From assembly GCF_010723575.1 (NCBI RefSeq), contig NZ_BLKZ01000002.1, forward strand, positions 124,001 through 188,000: a DNA stretch of 64,000 nt, in the 5' to 3' direction. Origin of the DNA: Mycobacterium bourgelatii (GTDB lineage: Bacteria; Actinomycetota; Actinomycetes; Mycobacteriales; Mycobacteriaceae). The notes beneath the pieces are model-generated. The model was not told the DNA's origin. It made no database searches and saw only the letters and a program-made list of their open reading frames with translations. A program made the position numbers and the translations under genes. Shown here in pieces: positions 44,080-51,790 of the stretch; position 1 is the first letter of the stretch; each line of letters opens with the position of its first letter.

Positions 44080-46842
44080 ATGTCATTCTTAGTCGTCGCG
44101 CCAGATGTCCTGGCGGTCGCTGCTTCAGATCTAGCAAGTATCGGTTCATCCGTCAGCAACGCCGCTGCCGCAGCGGCGGCACCAACGACATCGCTACTCG
44201 CGGCGGGCGCTGACGAAGTTTCGGCCGCCGTGGCGGCGTTGTTCGGGGCACACGGTCAGGCGTATCAGGCCATCAACGCCCGCGCGGCCGCGTTTCATCA
44301 GCAATTCGTGCAGGCGCTCACCGGAAGTTCGGCCACGTACGCGACGGCCGAAGTCGCTGCCGCTCAACCCATCCAAAGCTTGATCGACGTAATCAATGCG
44401 CAATTCGTGGCGCAAACCGGCAGACCCCTGATCGGTAACGGCGCCAACGGCGCTCCGGGGACCGGGCAGGCCGGGGCACCCGGCGGGTGGTTGATAGGCA
44501 ATGGCGGGGCTGGCGGATCCGGCACAGCCTCAGCGGCTAACGATGGCGGGCCTGGCGGTGCCGGCGGTGCCGCCGGCCTGTTCGGTAGCGGCGGCGCCGG
44601 CGGGGCCGGCGGTGCCACATCGGCCGCGGGCAAGGCCGGCGGTGCCGGCGGGGCCGGCGGCAACGCCATGCTGATCGGGGCCGGCGGCGCGGGCGGCGCC
44701 GGCGGAGCGTCAACGGACATCGTCGGCGGAAACGGCGGGGCTGGCGGGATGGGCGGCAATGCCGGATTCCTGTTCGGCGCCGCCGGCAACGGCGGGGCAG
44801 GCGGCTTGACCAACGGCACCGGCGCCACGGGCGGCGCCGGCGGCGCCGGCGGCGCCGGCGGATTGATGTCCGATGGCGGTGTCGGCGGTACCGGCGGTGC
44901 GGCCCTCGTTAATGGCAAGGGTGGAGCCGGTGGAGCTGGCGGCGGCGGCGGGGTGTTCGGGACCGGAGGCGTCGGCGGGGCCGGCGGAACCTCGAGCACC
45001 GTCACGGGCACCGGAGGCGCCGGTGGGGCTGGCGGCGCTGGCGGAACGTTTGGCGCCGGAGGCAGCGGGGGCGATGGTGGGGCGGCCAGCGTAGGCGGTG
45101 TAGGCGGCGCTGGCGGTAACGCCGGCATGTTCGCCTTCGGCGCGGCCGGCGGGACTGGTGGCACCGGTGGCGAAGCCTTCGTCGGCGCTGGCGGAGCGGG
45201 TGGAGTTGGCGGCGCCGCCGGCATGCTGTTCGGCTCCGGCGGCGCCGGCGGGGCCGGCGGGGCCGGCAACCTCGTCGGCGGCCAGGGTGGAGCGGGCGGC
45301 AAGGCCGGGCTGCTCAGCGGGTCCGGCGGGGCCGGCGGCACCGGCGGTGCCAGCGTCACGACCGGTGGAGCGGGCGGCGCCGGTGGAACATCCGGAGTGT
45401 TCGGTAACGGCGGTAACGGCGGTAACGGCGGAGCAGGAATCGCCACCGGCGGTAAAGGCGGAGTCGGCGGCGACGCCGTACTGATCGGCAACGGCGGAAA
45501 CGGCGGAAGCGGTGGCACCGGCGCGGCGCCCGGCGCCACCGGCCTCGGCGGCATCGGCGGACTGCTGCTGGGCGCGGACGGTTCCAACGCACCCGCGAGC
45601 GGCAACCCCCTGCACACCTTGCAGCAACAGGCACTGACCGCGATCAACCAGCCCGTTCAGGCGTTGACCGGACGCCCACTGATCGGCAACGGCCTCAATG
45701 GAACACCGGGGACAGGTGCTCCCGGCGGGGACGGTGGCTGGTTGTTCGGCAATGGCGGCAACGGCGGGCACGGCGCGACCAATACCGCCGCCGCAGGCGC
45801 CGGCGGAAACGGCGGAGCAGGCGGAGCAGGCGGGATTCTGTTCGGCACCGGCGGGACCGGCGGAACCGGTGGGATTGCCACGGGCGTCGGCGGGAAGGGC
45901 GGGATCGGCGGCGCAGGCGGGGCCGGGTTGTTGATCGGGTCCGGCGGCACTGGCGGCAGCGGTGGGCAAGCCCCCAATGCCGGGGCAGGTGGCGCCGGCG
46001 GGCGCGGCGGCAACGCAGGCTTCTTCTTTGGTGCGGCCGGTAACGGCGGCCATGGCGCCGCTCCGGGTAACCCGAATGGCGTCGGAGGTGCCGGTGGCAC
46101 CGGAGGTCTCTTCAGCAACGGCGGCACCGGTGGCGGCGGCGGGTTTGGCGCCGGCGGCGGGGCCGGCGGGAATGGCTTGGTCTTCGGGGCAGGCGGCACC
46201 GGAGGATCCGGCAATGGCACCGCGACTGGTGGGGCCGGCGGCAACGGTGGGGTGTTCGGCGCCGGCGGCGTCGGCGGCGCAGGCGGTGGCGCCCTCGGCA
46301 TCAACGGCGGAGCCGGCGGGGCGGGCGGTAGCGCCGGCTTGTTCTCGCTCGGTGCGTCGGGGGGTGCCGGCGGTAATGGCGGTGTTAGCAGCAACCTCGG
46401 CGGAGCCGGTGGAGCGGGCGGCGCGGGCGGCCTGCTGTTCGGCTCCGGCGGCGCCGGTGGCGGCGGCGGTTGGGGCGGCGCTGGCGGCAACGCTGGGACC
46501 GGTGGCGTGGGCGGTGCCGGCGGTAAGGCCGGATTCCTCATCGGCTCCGGAGGTGCCGGTGGCGCTGGCGGGGCGGCGGGCGGCGCCGCCGCCGGCACCG
46601 GCGGAGCCGGTGGAGCCGGCGGAGGGGCCGGGGTGTTCGGCAGCGGCGGCGATGGCGGTGCCGGCGGCGACGCGGGGACAACCGGCGGCAAGGGCGGCAA
46701 CGGCGGGAACGCCGTCCTGGTCGGCGATGGCGGTAACGGCGGCAACGGCGGAAAGGCCGCGGCCAACGGAGCCCCGGGCACCGGCGGCATCGGCGGGTTG
46801 TTGCTCGGCAACAACGGGAACAACGGCAAGGCGCCGACGTAA
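44080..46842 (+). CDS. PE_PGRS family protein with two PGRS modules (position of PE_PGRS60/61)
   Basis: 920 residues from the ATG at 44080, with GGGGAG upstream; an ATG two codons earlier is possible. PE domain about 1-95 (MSFLVVAPDVLAVAASDLAS...) ends in a YATAE signal. GRPLIGNGANGAPGTG (about residue 115) begins the first glycine-rich block. ALTAINQPVQALTGRPLIGNG (about residue 520) begins a second one. M. tuberculosis has two short pieces here, PE_PGRS60 and PE_PGRS61, which look like remains of such a gene; here it is intact. Codon use is dominated by GGC/GGN. Confidence 0.92.
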   Translation: MSFLVVAPDVLAVAASDLASIGSSVSNAAAAAAAPTTSLLAAGADEVSAAVAALFGAHGQAYQAINARAAAFHQQFVQALTGSSATYATAEVAAAQPIQSLIDVINAQFVAQTGRPLIGNGANGAPGTGQAGAPGGWLIGNGGAGGSGTASAANDGGPGGAGGAAGLFGSGGAGGAGGATSAAGKAGGAGGAGGNAMLIGAGGAGGAGGASTDIVGGNGGAGGMGGNAGFLFGAAGNGGAGGLTNGTGATGGAGGAGGAGGLMSDGGVGGTGGAALVNGKGGAGGAGGGGGVFGTGGVGGAGGTSSTVTGTGGAGGAGGAGGTFGAGGSGGDGGAASVGGVGGAGGNAGMFAFGAAGGTGGTGGEAFVGAGGAGGVGGAAGMLFGSGGAGGAGGAGNLVGGQGGAGGKAGLLSGSGGAGGTGGASVTTGGAGGAGGTSGVFGNGGNGGNGGAGIATGGKGGVGGDAVLIGNGGNGGSGGTGAAPGATGLGGIGGLLLGADGSNAPASGNPLHTLQQQALTAINQPVQALTGRPLIGNGLNGTPGTGAPGGDGGWLFGNGGNGGHGATNTAAAGAGGNGGAGGAGGILFGTGGTGGTGGIATGVGGKGGIGGAGGAGLLIGSGGTGGSGGQAPNAGAGGAGGRGGNAGFFFGAAGNGGHGAAPGNPNGVGGAGGTGGLFSNGGTGGGGGFGAGGGAGGNGLVFGAGGTGGSGNGTATGGAGGNGGVFGAGGVGGAGGGALGINGGAGGAGGSAGLFSLGASGGAGGNGGVSSNLGGAGGAGGAGGLLFGSGGAGGGGGWGGAGGNAGTGGVGGAGGKAGFLIGSGGAGGAGGAAGGAAAGTGGAGGAGGGAGVFGSGGDGGAGGDAGTTGGKGGNGGNAVLVGDGGNGGNGGKAAANGAPGTGGIGGLLLGNNGNNGKAPT

Positions 46843-46865
46843 CCGGCGTCGCTGGTTGCCTTTCG

Positions 46866-47177
46866 CTACGGCGTTGTCGACGGGCCCGCCCGGGCGGCGG
46901 CCCGCGCTGCGCCGGCGATCGTGAGGGATACCTCCACGGTGACCACCACGTCGAGGTTCTCCACTGCGCATTCGGCGCGGGTGATTCGCATCGAGCGAGC
47001 CACGTCCGTCGCACGTGCGCAGGCCTCGACCCCGCCGGCAGGTAGCCGAGCGGCGCCGGCCAGGGCCGCCAAGTCGGCTGCCGCCTGCGCGCGGTGACGG
47101 GCGACCATGGCCGCGCCGAGGTAGGCGACGGCCCCGGTGCTGCCCAGCAGCACAGCAACCATTGCCGCCGCCAGCAC
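46866..47177 (-). CDS. TadE-like protein of the helicase/secretion neighbourhood (Rv3654c homologue)
   Basis: About 103 residues counted from the GTG at 47177. An N-terminal membrane helix (VAVLLGSTGAVAYLGAAMV) is followed by RHRAQAAADLAALAGAARL, the hallmark of the short actinobacterial TadE-like family, and a C-terminal domain with two Cys. The conserved GERGAST just before the GTG suggests translation really begins further upstream, but only CTG codons (47205-47210) are available there. Minor pilin-like subunit of the Tad-type system. It is the last gene of the operon and converges on the PE_PGRS gene. Confidence 0.78.
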   Translation of the reverse strand: MLAAAMVAVLLGSTGAVAYLGAAMVARHRAQAAADLAALAGAARLPAGGVEACARATDVARSMRITRAECAVENLDVVVTVEVSLTIAGAARAAARAGPSTTP

Positions 47178-47193
47178 GGTGGACGCGCCGCGC

Positions 47194-47523
47194 TCACCGG
47201 GGCTCAGCAGCCGAGACCGCTCGCGCCGCGATATCCAACCCGGGTAGCAGCGTCGAGTGGGCGACGACCGTAGCCACCAGGAAATCACCGTCGCGCCGCA
47301 CCTGGATCTGTGCCGCAGCCGGGGCGATACTGCGGGCCACGCTGACTGCGGCACCGTTGTCACCGCGCGCGGCCAGCCGAGCGGCTTCACGGGCGGCGTC
47401 AATGCAGCGCACCTGCATGGAGACCGCCGTGATCCCGGCCAGGCACACCACCAGCACGACCACCAATGTGGCAATCGCCAGGGCCGCCTCGACGGTGCTC
47501 GAGCCTGCACTCGACGCTAGGCC
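47194..47523 (-). CDS. TadE-like pilin subunit (Rv3655c homologue; start uncertain)
   Basis: The coding region is clear from SSTVEAALAIATLVVVLVVCLAGITAVSMQ onward (written here in parts: pilin-like SSTVEAAL motif, then one membrane helix), followed by RCIDAAREAARLAARGD, a TadE signature. No ATG, GTG or TTG lies in frame between the SSTVEAAL motif and the region upstream of the pilin-like gene; the first canonical codon, TTG at 47466, would remove the motif. The end coordinate 47523 marks the extent of plausible coding sequence, not a proven start. Its stop overlaps the next gene's N-terminal coding. Confidence 0.72.
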   Translation of the reverse strand, partial: GLASSAGSSTVEAALAIATLVVVLVVCLAGITAVSMQVRCIDAAREAARLAARGDNGAAVSVARSIAPAAAQIQVRRDGDFLVATVVAHSTLLPGLDIAARAVSAAEPR

Positions 47524-47717
47524 CTGGTGCTGAGCGCACGGCCGATGATGTGGTTCAGCGCCGAGACGATCGAATCGCCGGTGACGACGTTGTACAGGAT
47601 CGCCCCGAAGGCCGCCGCGGCCACCGTGCCGATTGCGTATTCCACTGTCGACATGCCTGACTCGTCGGCAGCCAGCAGCGTCACCCGTGCCGCGAAGACG
47701 CGAAATATTCTGCGCAT
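47517..47717 (-). CDS. DUF4244 Flp-pilin-like protein (Rv3656c homologue)
   Basis: 66 residues. MRRIFRVFAARVTLLAADESGMSTVEYAIG contains a basic leader and the prepilin-type G|MSTVE site (cleavage after Gly21, Glu at +5), then a hydrophobic helix TVAAAAFGAILYNVVTG and a short tail. This is the expected major subunit of the Tad/Flp-type apparatus. No prepilin peptidase gene is visible in the window. A GGAGAGGGGA tract precedes the start. Confidence 0.88.
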   Translation of the reverse strand: MRRIFRVFAARVTLLAADESGMSTVEYAIGTVAAAAFGAILYNVVTGDSIVSALNHIIGRALSTRA

Positions 47718-47753
47718 CGGTATCCCCTCTCCTTGGGAGGCCCCATGTGTGCC

Positions 47754-48335
47754 TCATAGCAATCCCGATTGCAAGACGTGGCCGGCGAGACCGACGACCA
47801 CGGGAACGATGCCCAGGCAGACAAACGCCGGTAGGAAGCACAACCCGAGCGGACCCGCAATCAACACGCCAGCGCGCTCGGCGGCCGCGGTGGCGACATG
47901 GGCGGCGTCATGGCGGGACTGTGCCGCCAGTTCGGCGACGCCCTCCGCGAGGGCGGCACCCGAGGACGCCGAGCGCCGGGCCAGTCGCAGCAGTGCCTCG
48001 ACGGACGCGTCCACGGGAATTCCCGGTGGTGTTGACCAGGCAACGGATGGGTCGGCGCCTAATGCCAGCAAATCGGCGGCCCGTCGAAGAACCTGAGCCA
48101 GCGAAGCCGGAGCGGATGCAGCGGTCGCGCGCGCAGCGGCCGAGACCGCCATGCCGGCGGTCAAGCACACCGCAAGCACGTCCAGGCTGGAGGCGACGCC
48201 CAACGGGTCCGAACCCACCGGCGACCGCGCGAGTGTCCGGCGTCCGGGCAGTGGCACGCCGGCGCGAACCCGTAGCGCCGTCGGACCAGCGTCCACCAAC
48301 AGGGCCGCGGCGAGCAGCAACGCGGGAGCGATCAC
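47754..48335 (-). CDS. TadC-like type II/IV secretion F-domain membrane protein (Rv3657c homologue)
   Basis: 193 residues from the GTG at 48335, whose first bases overlap the upstream stop (GTGA). An N-terminal helix, a cytoplasmic helical T2SSF domain with LDVLAVCLTAGMAVSAA and the LARRSASSGAALAEGVAELA block, then two C-terminal helices (VLIAGPLGLCFLPAFVCLGIVPVVVGL). Acts as half of the inner-membrane platform with the TadB-like protein. Confidence 0.87.
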   Translation of the reverse strand: MIAPALLLAAALLVDAGPTALRVRAGVPLPGRRTLARSPVGSDPLGVASSLDVLAVCLTAGMAVSAAARATAASAPASLAQVLRRAADLLALGADPSVAWSTPPGIPVDASVEALLRLARRSASSGAALAEGVAELAAQSRHDAAHVATAAAERAGVLIAGPLGLCFLPAFVCLGIVPVVVGLAGHVLQSGLL

Positions 48336-49117
48336 GTCGCCACCCGATCGGTGATCCGATCCGCCCACAGCAAACCGCTGCAAGCCAGCACCAGTCCCAC
48401 CACAAGCACCCAGCCGCCCGCGCCCAGCAGGAAACCCATGGGGCGGGCACCCAGCAACTGCCCGAGCAGCACCCCAAGCACCGGCAGGCCGGCCAAGATG
48501 GCGGCGGTGGCACGAGCGCCCGCCAACCCCGAAACCACCCTGTCCGAAAACCGTTGCCGTTCGGCAATATCGCGTTGCGCGGCTCGCATCAGGGCCGCGA
48601 TCGCCAGTCCGTGGTCGCTGGCCAACTGCCAACACACCGCGAGCCGCTCCCAGTATGCGGGCAAGGCCGACGAGGTGGCGACCGTGCGAAACCCGCTCAC
48701 AACTTCGGCCCCCAAGAGCGCTCGTGCCGCGACCGACCGCAAACAATCGCCCACCGGGCCAGCGGACTCCTTCGCCGCCACGTCGAAGGCGTTCACCGGA
48801 TGCGCTCCCACACGCAACTCACCGACCAACACGTCGAGCGCGGCTTCCAGTGCCTGGCCCTCCTGCCCCCGTCGGCGGGCGCGACTCCGGTGGCGGCACC
48901 GCACGCCCACGGTTGTCCCCAGCACGGCGGCGGCCAGGACGGTGGTGACAGGCAGCAAGATCGCAGCGACGACGAAGACACCCGCCACGAGGCCGTAGAT
49001 CGCCCGCGCGGGAAAGACCCGTTGGTCGGGCGGCGCAGGCAAACGGCGGCGCGGCGAGGAGGGCGAGACGAGCAATGCCAGCGACAGCAGCACCGCGGCC
49101 GTCGGCAGGCCGGTCAT
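48332..49117 (-). CDS. TadB-like type II/IV secretion F-domain membrane protein (Rv3658c homologue)
   Basis: 261 residues: two N-terminal membrane helices, a cytoplasmic domain (ALEAALDVLVGELRVGAHPVNAFDVAA, then LAVCWQLASDHGLAIAALMRAA) and two C-terminal helices, the TadB/GspF topology. It starts 4 bases inside the upstream ATPase gene (ATGA) and ends inside the start of the TadC-like gene, so the operon is tightly coupled. Confidence 0.88.
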   Translation of the reverse strand: MTGLPTAAVLLSLALLVSPSSPRRRLPAPPDQRVFPARAIYGLVAGVFVVAAILLPVTTVLAAAVLGTTVGVRCRHRSRARRRGQEGQALEAALDVLVGELRVGAHPVNAFDVAAKESAGPVGDCLRSVAARALLGAEVVSGFRTVATSSALPAYWERLAVCWQLASDHGLAIAALMRAAQRDIAERQRFSDRVVSGLAGARATAAILAGLPVLGVLLGQLLGARPMGFLLGAGGWVLVVGLVLACSGLLWADRITDRVAT

Positions 49118-50280
49118 GTCGGCGTCCTGGCGCGCATCAAGTCCAGCAGTTCGGCTGCCTGATCAGTCATCCCCCGCGTCACGTGCCACGCGGTGACCGC
49201 GACGACCCGACCGCTGTCGGTTTGGCGCAACACCGCTATCTCGCTTAACCTGCGACGCCCCGCCTGGTCGCGCGTGACGTGCAACAAGACCTGGATCGCG
49301 GCGGCGAGTTGGCTGTGCAGGGCCGCGCGGTCGAGGCCGCCAAGCGCGCCCAATGCCTCCAGCCGGGCCGGCACCTCGGCCGGGCTGTTGGCATGGAGCG
49401 TGCCGGCGCCACCCTCGTGGCCGGTGTTCAGCGCAGCCAACAGGTCCACCACCTCGGCTCCCCGGACCTCGCCCACCACAACGCGATCGGGCCGCATCCG
49501 CAGCGCCTGGCGGACGAGCTGACGCACGGTCACCTCCCCGATGCCTTCGACGTTCGGGTTCCGTGCGACAAGCCTGACCACATGGGGATGTTGTGGTGAC
49601 AACTCGACGGCGTCTTCGACACACACGATCCGCTCGGTGTGCGATACCGCACCCAACATCGCGGCCAGCAAGGTTGTCTTGCCGGCTCCGGTGCCACCGC
49701 ACACCAGGAACGCCAGGCGCGCGGCGATGATGCCGTCGATGAGTTCGGCGGCCTGCGGAGCGATCGCGTCCGCAGCGATCAGGGCAGCAAGATCCTGAGT
49801 CGCCGGGCGCAACACCCGCAGCGACAGGCAGGTCCCTTCGGCAGCGACGGGTGGCAACACGGCGTGCAGTCGCACCGCGAAATTTCCCGGTCCGACTCCG
49901 ACCAACTGCCCGTCCACCCACGGTTGTGCGTCGTCTAGGCGACGTCCCGCCGCCAAGGCGAGCCGCTGCGCCAAGCGGCGCACCGCCCCCTCGTCGGCGA
50001 AGCGAATATCGCTGCGTCGCAATCCTTTCCCATTGTCAAACCACACCGCGTCGGGTGCGGTTACCAACACGTCGGTGGTGCCTTCGGCGCATAACAGGGG
50101 TTCGAGGATGCCGGCGCCAGTCAGTTCGGTCTGCAGCACCCGAAGGTTGGCCAGCACTTCGGTGTCGCCGAGCATGCCGCCGGATTCCGCCCGAATCGCC
50201 GCTGCCACGACGTTGGGCTTCAACGGCATGGATTCGGCCGCCAACCGCTCGCGGACGCGTTCGATCAATGAGCCGCTCAT
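49114..50280 (-). CDS. TadA/VirB11-like secretion ATPase (Rv3659c homologue)
   Basis: 388 residues from the ATG at 50280, overlapping the ssd stop (ATGA). Walker A is CGGTGAGKTTLLAAML (about 198-213), followed by the Asp box (VCVEDAVEL), Walker B (RVVVGEVRGAE) and the His box (NTGHEGGAGTLHAN). It belongs to the actinobacterial heli_sec ATPase subgroup of TadA proteins and powers assembly of the pilin-like subunits. The N-terminal 100 residues hold the usual NTD (LLCAEGTTDVLVTAPDAVW). Confidence 0.92.
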   Translation of the reverse strand: MSGSLIERVRERLAAESMPLKPNVVAAAIRAESGGMLGDTEVLANLRVLQTELTGAGILEPLLCAEGTTDVLVTAPDAVWFDNGKGLRRSDIRFADEGAVRRLAQRLALAAGRRLDDAQPWVDGQLVGVGPGNFAVRLHAVLPPVAAEGTCLSLRVLRPATQDLAALIAADAIAPQAAELIDGIIAARLAFLVCGGTGAGKTTLLAAMLGAVSHTERIVCVEDAVELSPQHPHVVRLVARNPNVEGIGEVTVRQLVRQALRMRPDRVVVGEVRGAEVVDLLAALNTGHEGGAGTLHANSPAEVPARLEALGALGGLDRAALHSQLAAAIQVLLHVTRDQAGRRRLSEIAVLRQTDSGRVVAVTAWHVTRGMTDQAAELLDLMRARTPT

Positions 50281-51359
50281 GCGGCCCTGCCGTTTTGGCG
50301 TGAATGGGACAACACCTCGAGGACCCGACGGGCCGCGCCGGCCAGCGCGGATCGTGGCCGCGGTCGCAGGCCACCGTGTTCGAGTTGTGCCGCGAGCCTC
50401 GGTTGGACACGCATCGATGCCAGCAGCGGAACGCCAGCGATATCGGCGACCTCCGCGGCACGCAAACCCCCAGGCGACGGGCCCCGCACCACTAATCCGA
50501 GATTCGGATTGATCGCGGCGAGCACCGGCGCAACCGCCGCGGTGGCCGCGCACGCTCGCACAGTGCACGGAGTAACCAGCACGACCAGGTCCGCGGAGTC
50601 CAGCGCGGTGAGAGTCGCGTCGGTCAATCGCCGAGCCAGATCGCATACCACGGTGACGCCCCCGCGTCGGCCCGCATCGAGCACAGCTTCGACCGGACCG
50701 GCCTCCAGTTCGCGGCCTTGGCGGGTGCCCGACAGCCAGCTGATGCTCTGCTGCCGGGGCAAGGCGTCGCGCACCGCTGACCACGTCAAACGTCCGCCCT
50801 GTAGCGACAGATCGGGCCAACGCACACCGGGCGCAGCTTCCCCGCCGATCAGCAAGTCCAGGCCACCGCCCCATGGATCCAGATCCACCAGCAGCGCCTC
50901 GGCGGCGGTTTGGGCCATCGCGACCGCAAGCGACGATGCCCCCGCGCCACCGCAACCCCCGATCACCGCCGCGACCGGGCCACGGAGCTGGTCACCACGT
51001 GTCGATTCGGCCGCTTCGGCCAGCTCGCGCACCAATTCGCGTTCTTGCTCGGGCATTTTCAGCACCTGCTGGGCACCAACGGAGATCGCGGCGGTCCACG
51101 TCGCCGTCGCGACGTCACCACTGGTCAAGACGGTGATGTGGCGCCGCCGCGGCAGCGCGGTCTGCGCGCATCGCGCTGCGGCCGCTTCGTCGAGCACTAC
51201 TGCCGCGGCCGCTGACCACGCTTTGCGGCTCACCGCGGTGCGGCCACCAACGTGCACAACCCGGAGGCCGACGGCTGCCGCCACCCGGTCCAACTCGTCA
51301 CGCAATTGCGCATCGGTCAGCTGAGCCAGCAGGCCAGCGGTATGAGAAGCGGTCGTCAC
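50277..51359 (-). CDS. ssd: Ssd, septum-site-determining/CpaE-like P-loop protein (Rv3660c homologue)
   Basis: 360 residues from the GTG at 51359. ParA/MinD-like fold, but the P-loop reads GGCGGAGASSLAVAMA without the two signature lysines. VDLDPWGGGLDLL and VCDLARRLTD provide Walker A'/B-like strands. The N-terminal 110 residues form a response-regulator-like domain. In M. tuberculosis, Ssd affects septum formation; in Tad loci of other bacteria the CpaE position controls pilus placement. First gene of the secretion operon; B11/6C RNA lies upstream on the same strand. Confidence 0.9.
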   Translation of the reverse strand: MTTASHTAGLLAQLTDAQLRDELDRVAAAVGLRVVHVGGRTAVSRKAWSAAAAVVLDEAAAARCAQTALPRRRHITVLTSGDVATATWTAAISVGAQQVLKMPEQERELVRELAEAAESTRGDQLRGPVAAVIGGCGGAGASSLAVAMAQTAAEALLVDLDPWGGGLDLLIGGEAAPGVRWPDLSLQGGRLTWSAVRDALPRQQSISWLSGTRQGRELEAGPVEAVLDAGRRGGVTVVCDLARRLTDATLTALDSADLVVLVTPCTVRACAATAAVAPVLAAINPNLGLVVRGPSPGGLRAAEVADIAGVPLLASMRVQPRLAAQLEHGGLRPRPRSALAGAARRVLEVLSHSRQNGRAA

Positions 51360-51524
51360 GCATCTACCGTGCGCGGTCCGCGCTATGGGACGAAAGTGCC
51401 AAAGCCAGATCTGTGGAGAGAGACGCAACTGTGCACAATGCCCAAGACCGGGTCGATCTCCGCAACTAGTTGGCAGCGACGACCAGGCCCTAGAAACGGC
51501 CTGTGACTGAGGGTTTTTACCCCA

Positions 51525-51624
51525 CAAAAGGGACGACCCCCGCCAGGGGGGGAGGAGGCGAGGGTCGTCGTGCATCAGCCCCGGGGGGTCGGGCTGATAC
51601 ACTCTCGGCTCGAGGCCGAGTAAT
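51525..51624 (-). ncRNA. 6C / B11 small RNA
   Basis: On the minus strand two hairpins follow in order. The first has an 8-bp stem ATCAGCCC/GGGCTGAT (plus-strand 51574-51581 and 51591-51598) with six Cs in the loop. The second has GACGACCC/GGGTCGTC (51532-51539 and 51562-51569) with seven Cs in its loop, then CCCTTTT, a terminator tail. Two C-rich loops on stable stems define the actinobacterial 6C RNA. M. tuberculosis B11 lies in the same Rv3660c-Rv3661 gap on the same strand. A 5' stem CTCGGC/GCCGAG is also present. End points are estimated from promoter and U-tract. Confidence 0.85.
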
Positions 51625-51628
51625 GCTT

Positions 51629-51660
51629 ACTATACACATGCCAGACGGGATTAACGCAAG
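51629..51660 (-). promoter_or_regulatory. Promoter of the 6C/B11 RNA
   Basis: Minus strand: extended -10 TGTGTATAGT (hexamer TATAGT at 51629-51634) with a possible -35 TTGCGT at about 51654-51659, spacing about 19. It places the start a few bases into AAGCATTACTCGG. Confidence 0.55.
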
Positions 51661-51790
51661 TACTGGCGATAATTAAAAATACGGCCTGAGCCGTGTAAAC
51701 GCTCTTGACAGAACCACAACGCCGTAGTTCGACACTTCGTTTTGGGGCTAAAGAGACGGCGGTGACCGTTAGTCGACCTATGCTGGATCG

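Noticed and set aside
44710..46971. 750-codon minus-strand open frame opposite the PE_PGRS gene at 44080
   Set aside because: Same low-complexity antisense effect; the plus-strand frame has a PE domain and ribosome binding site.
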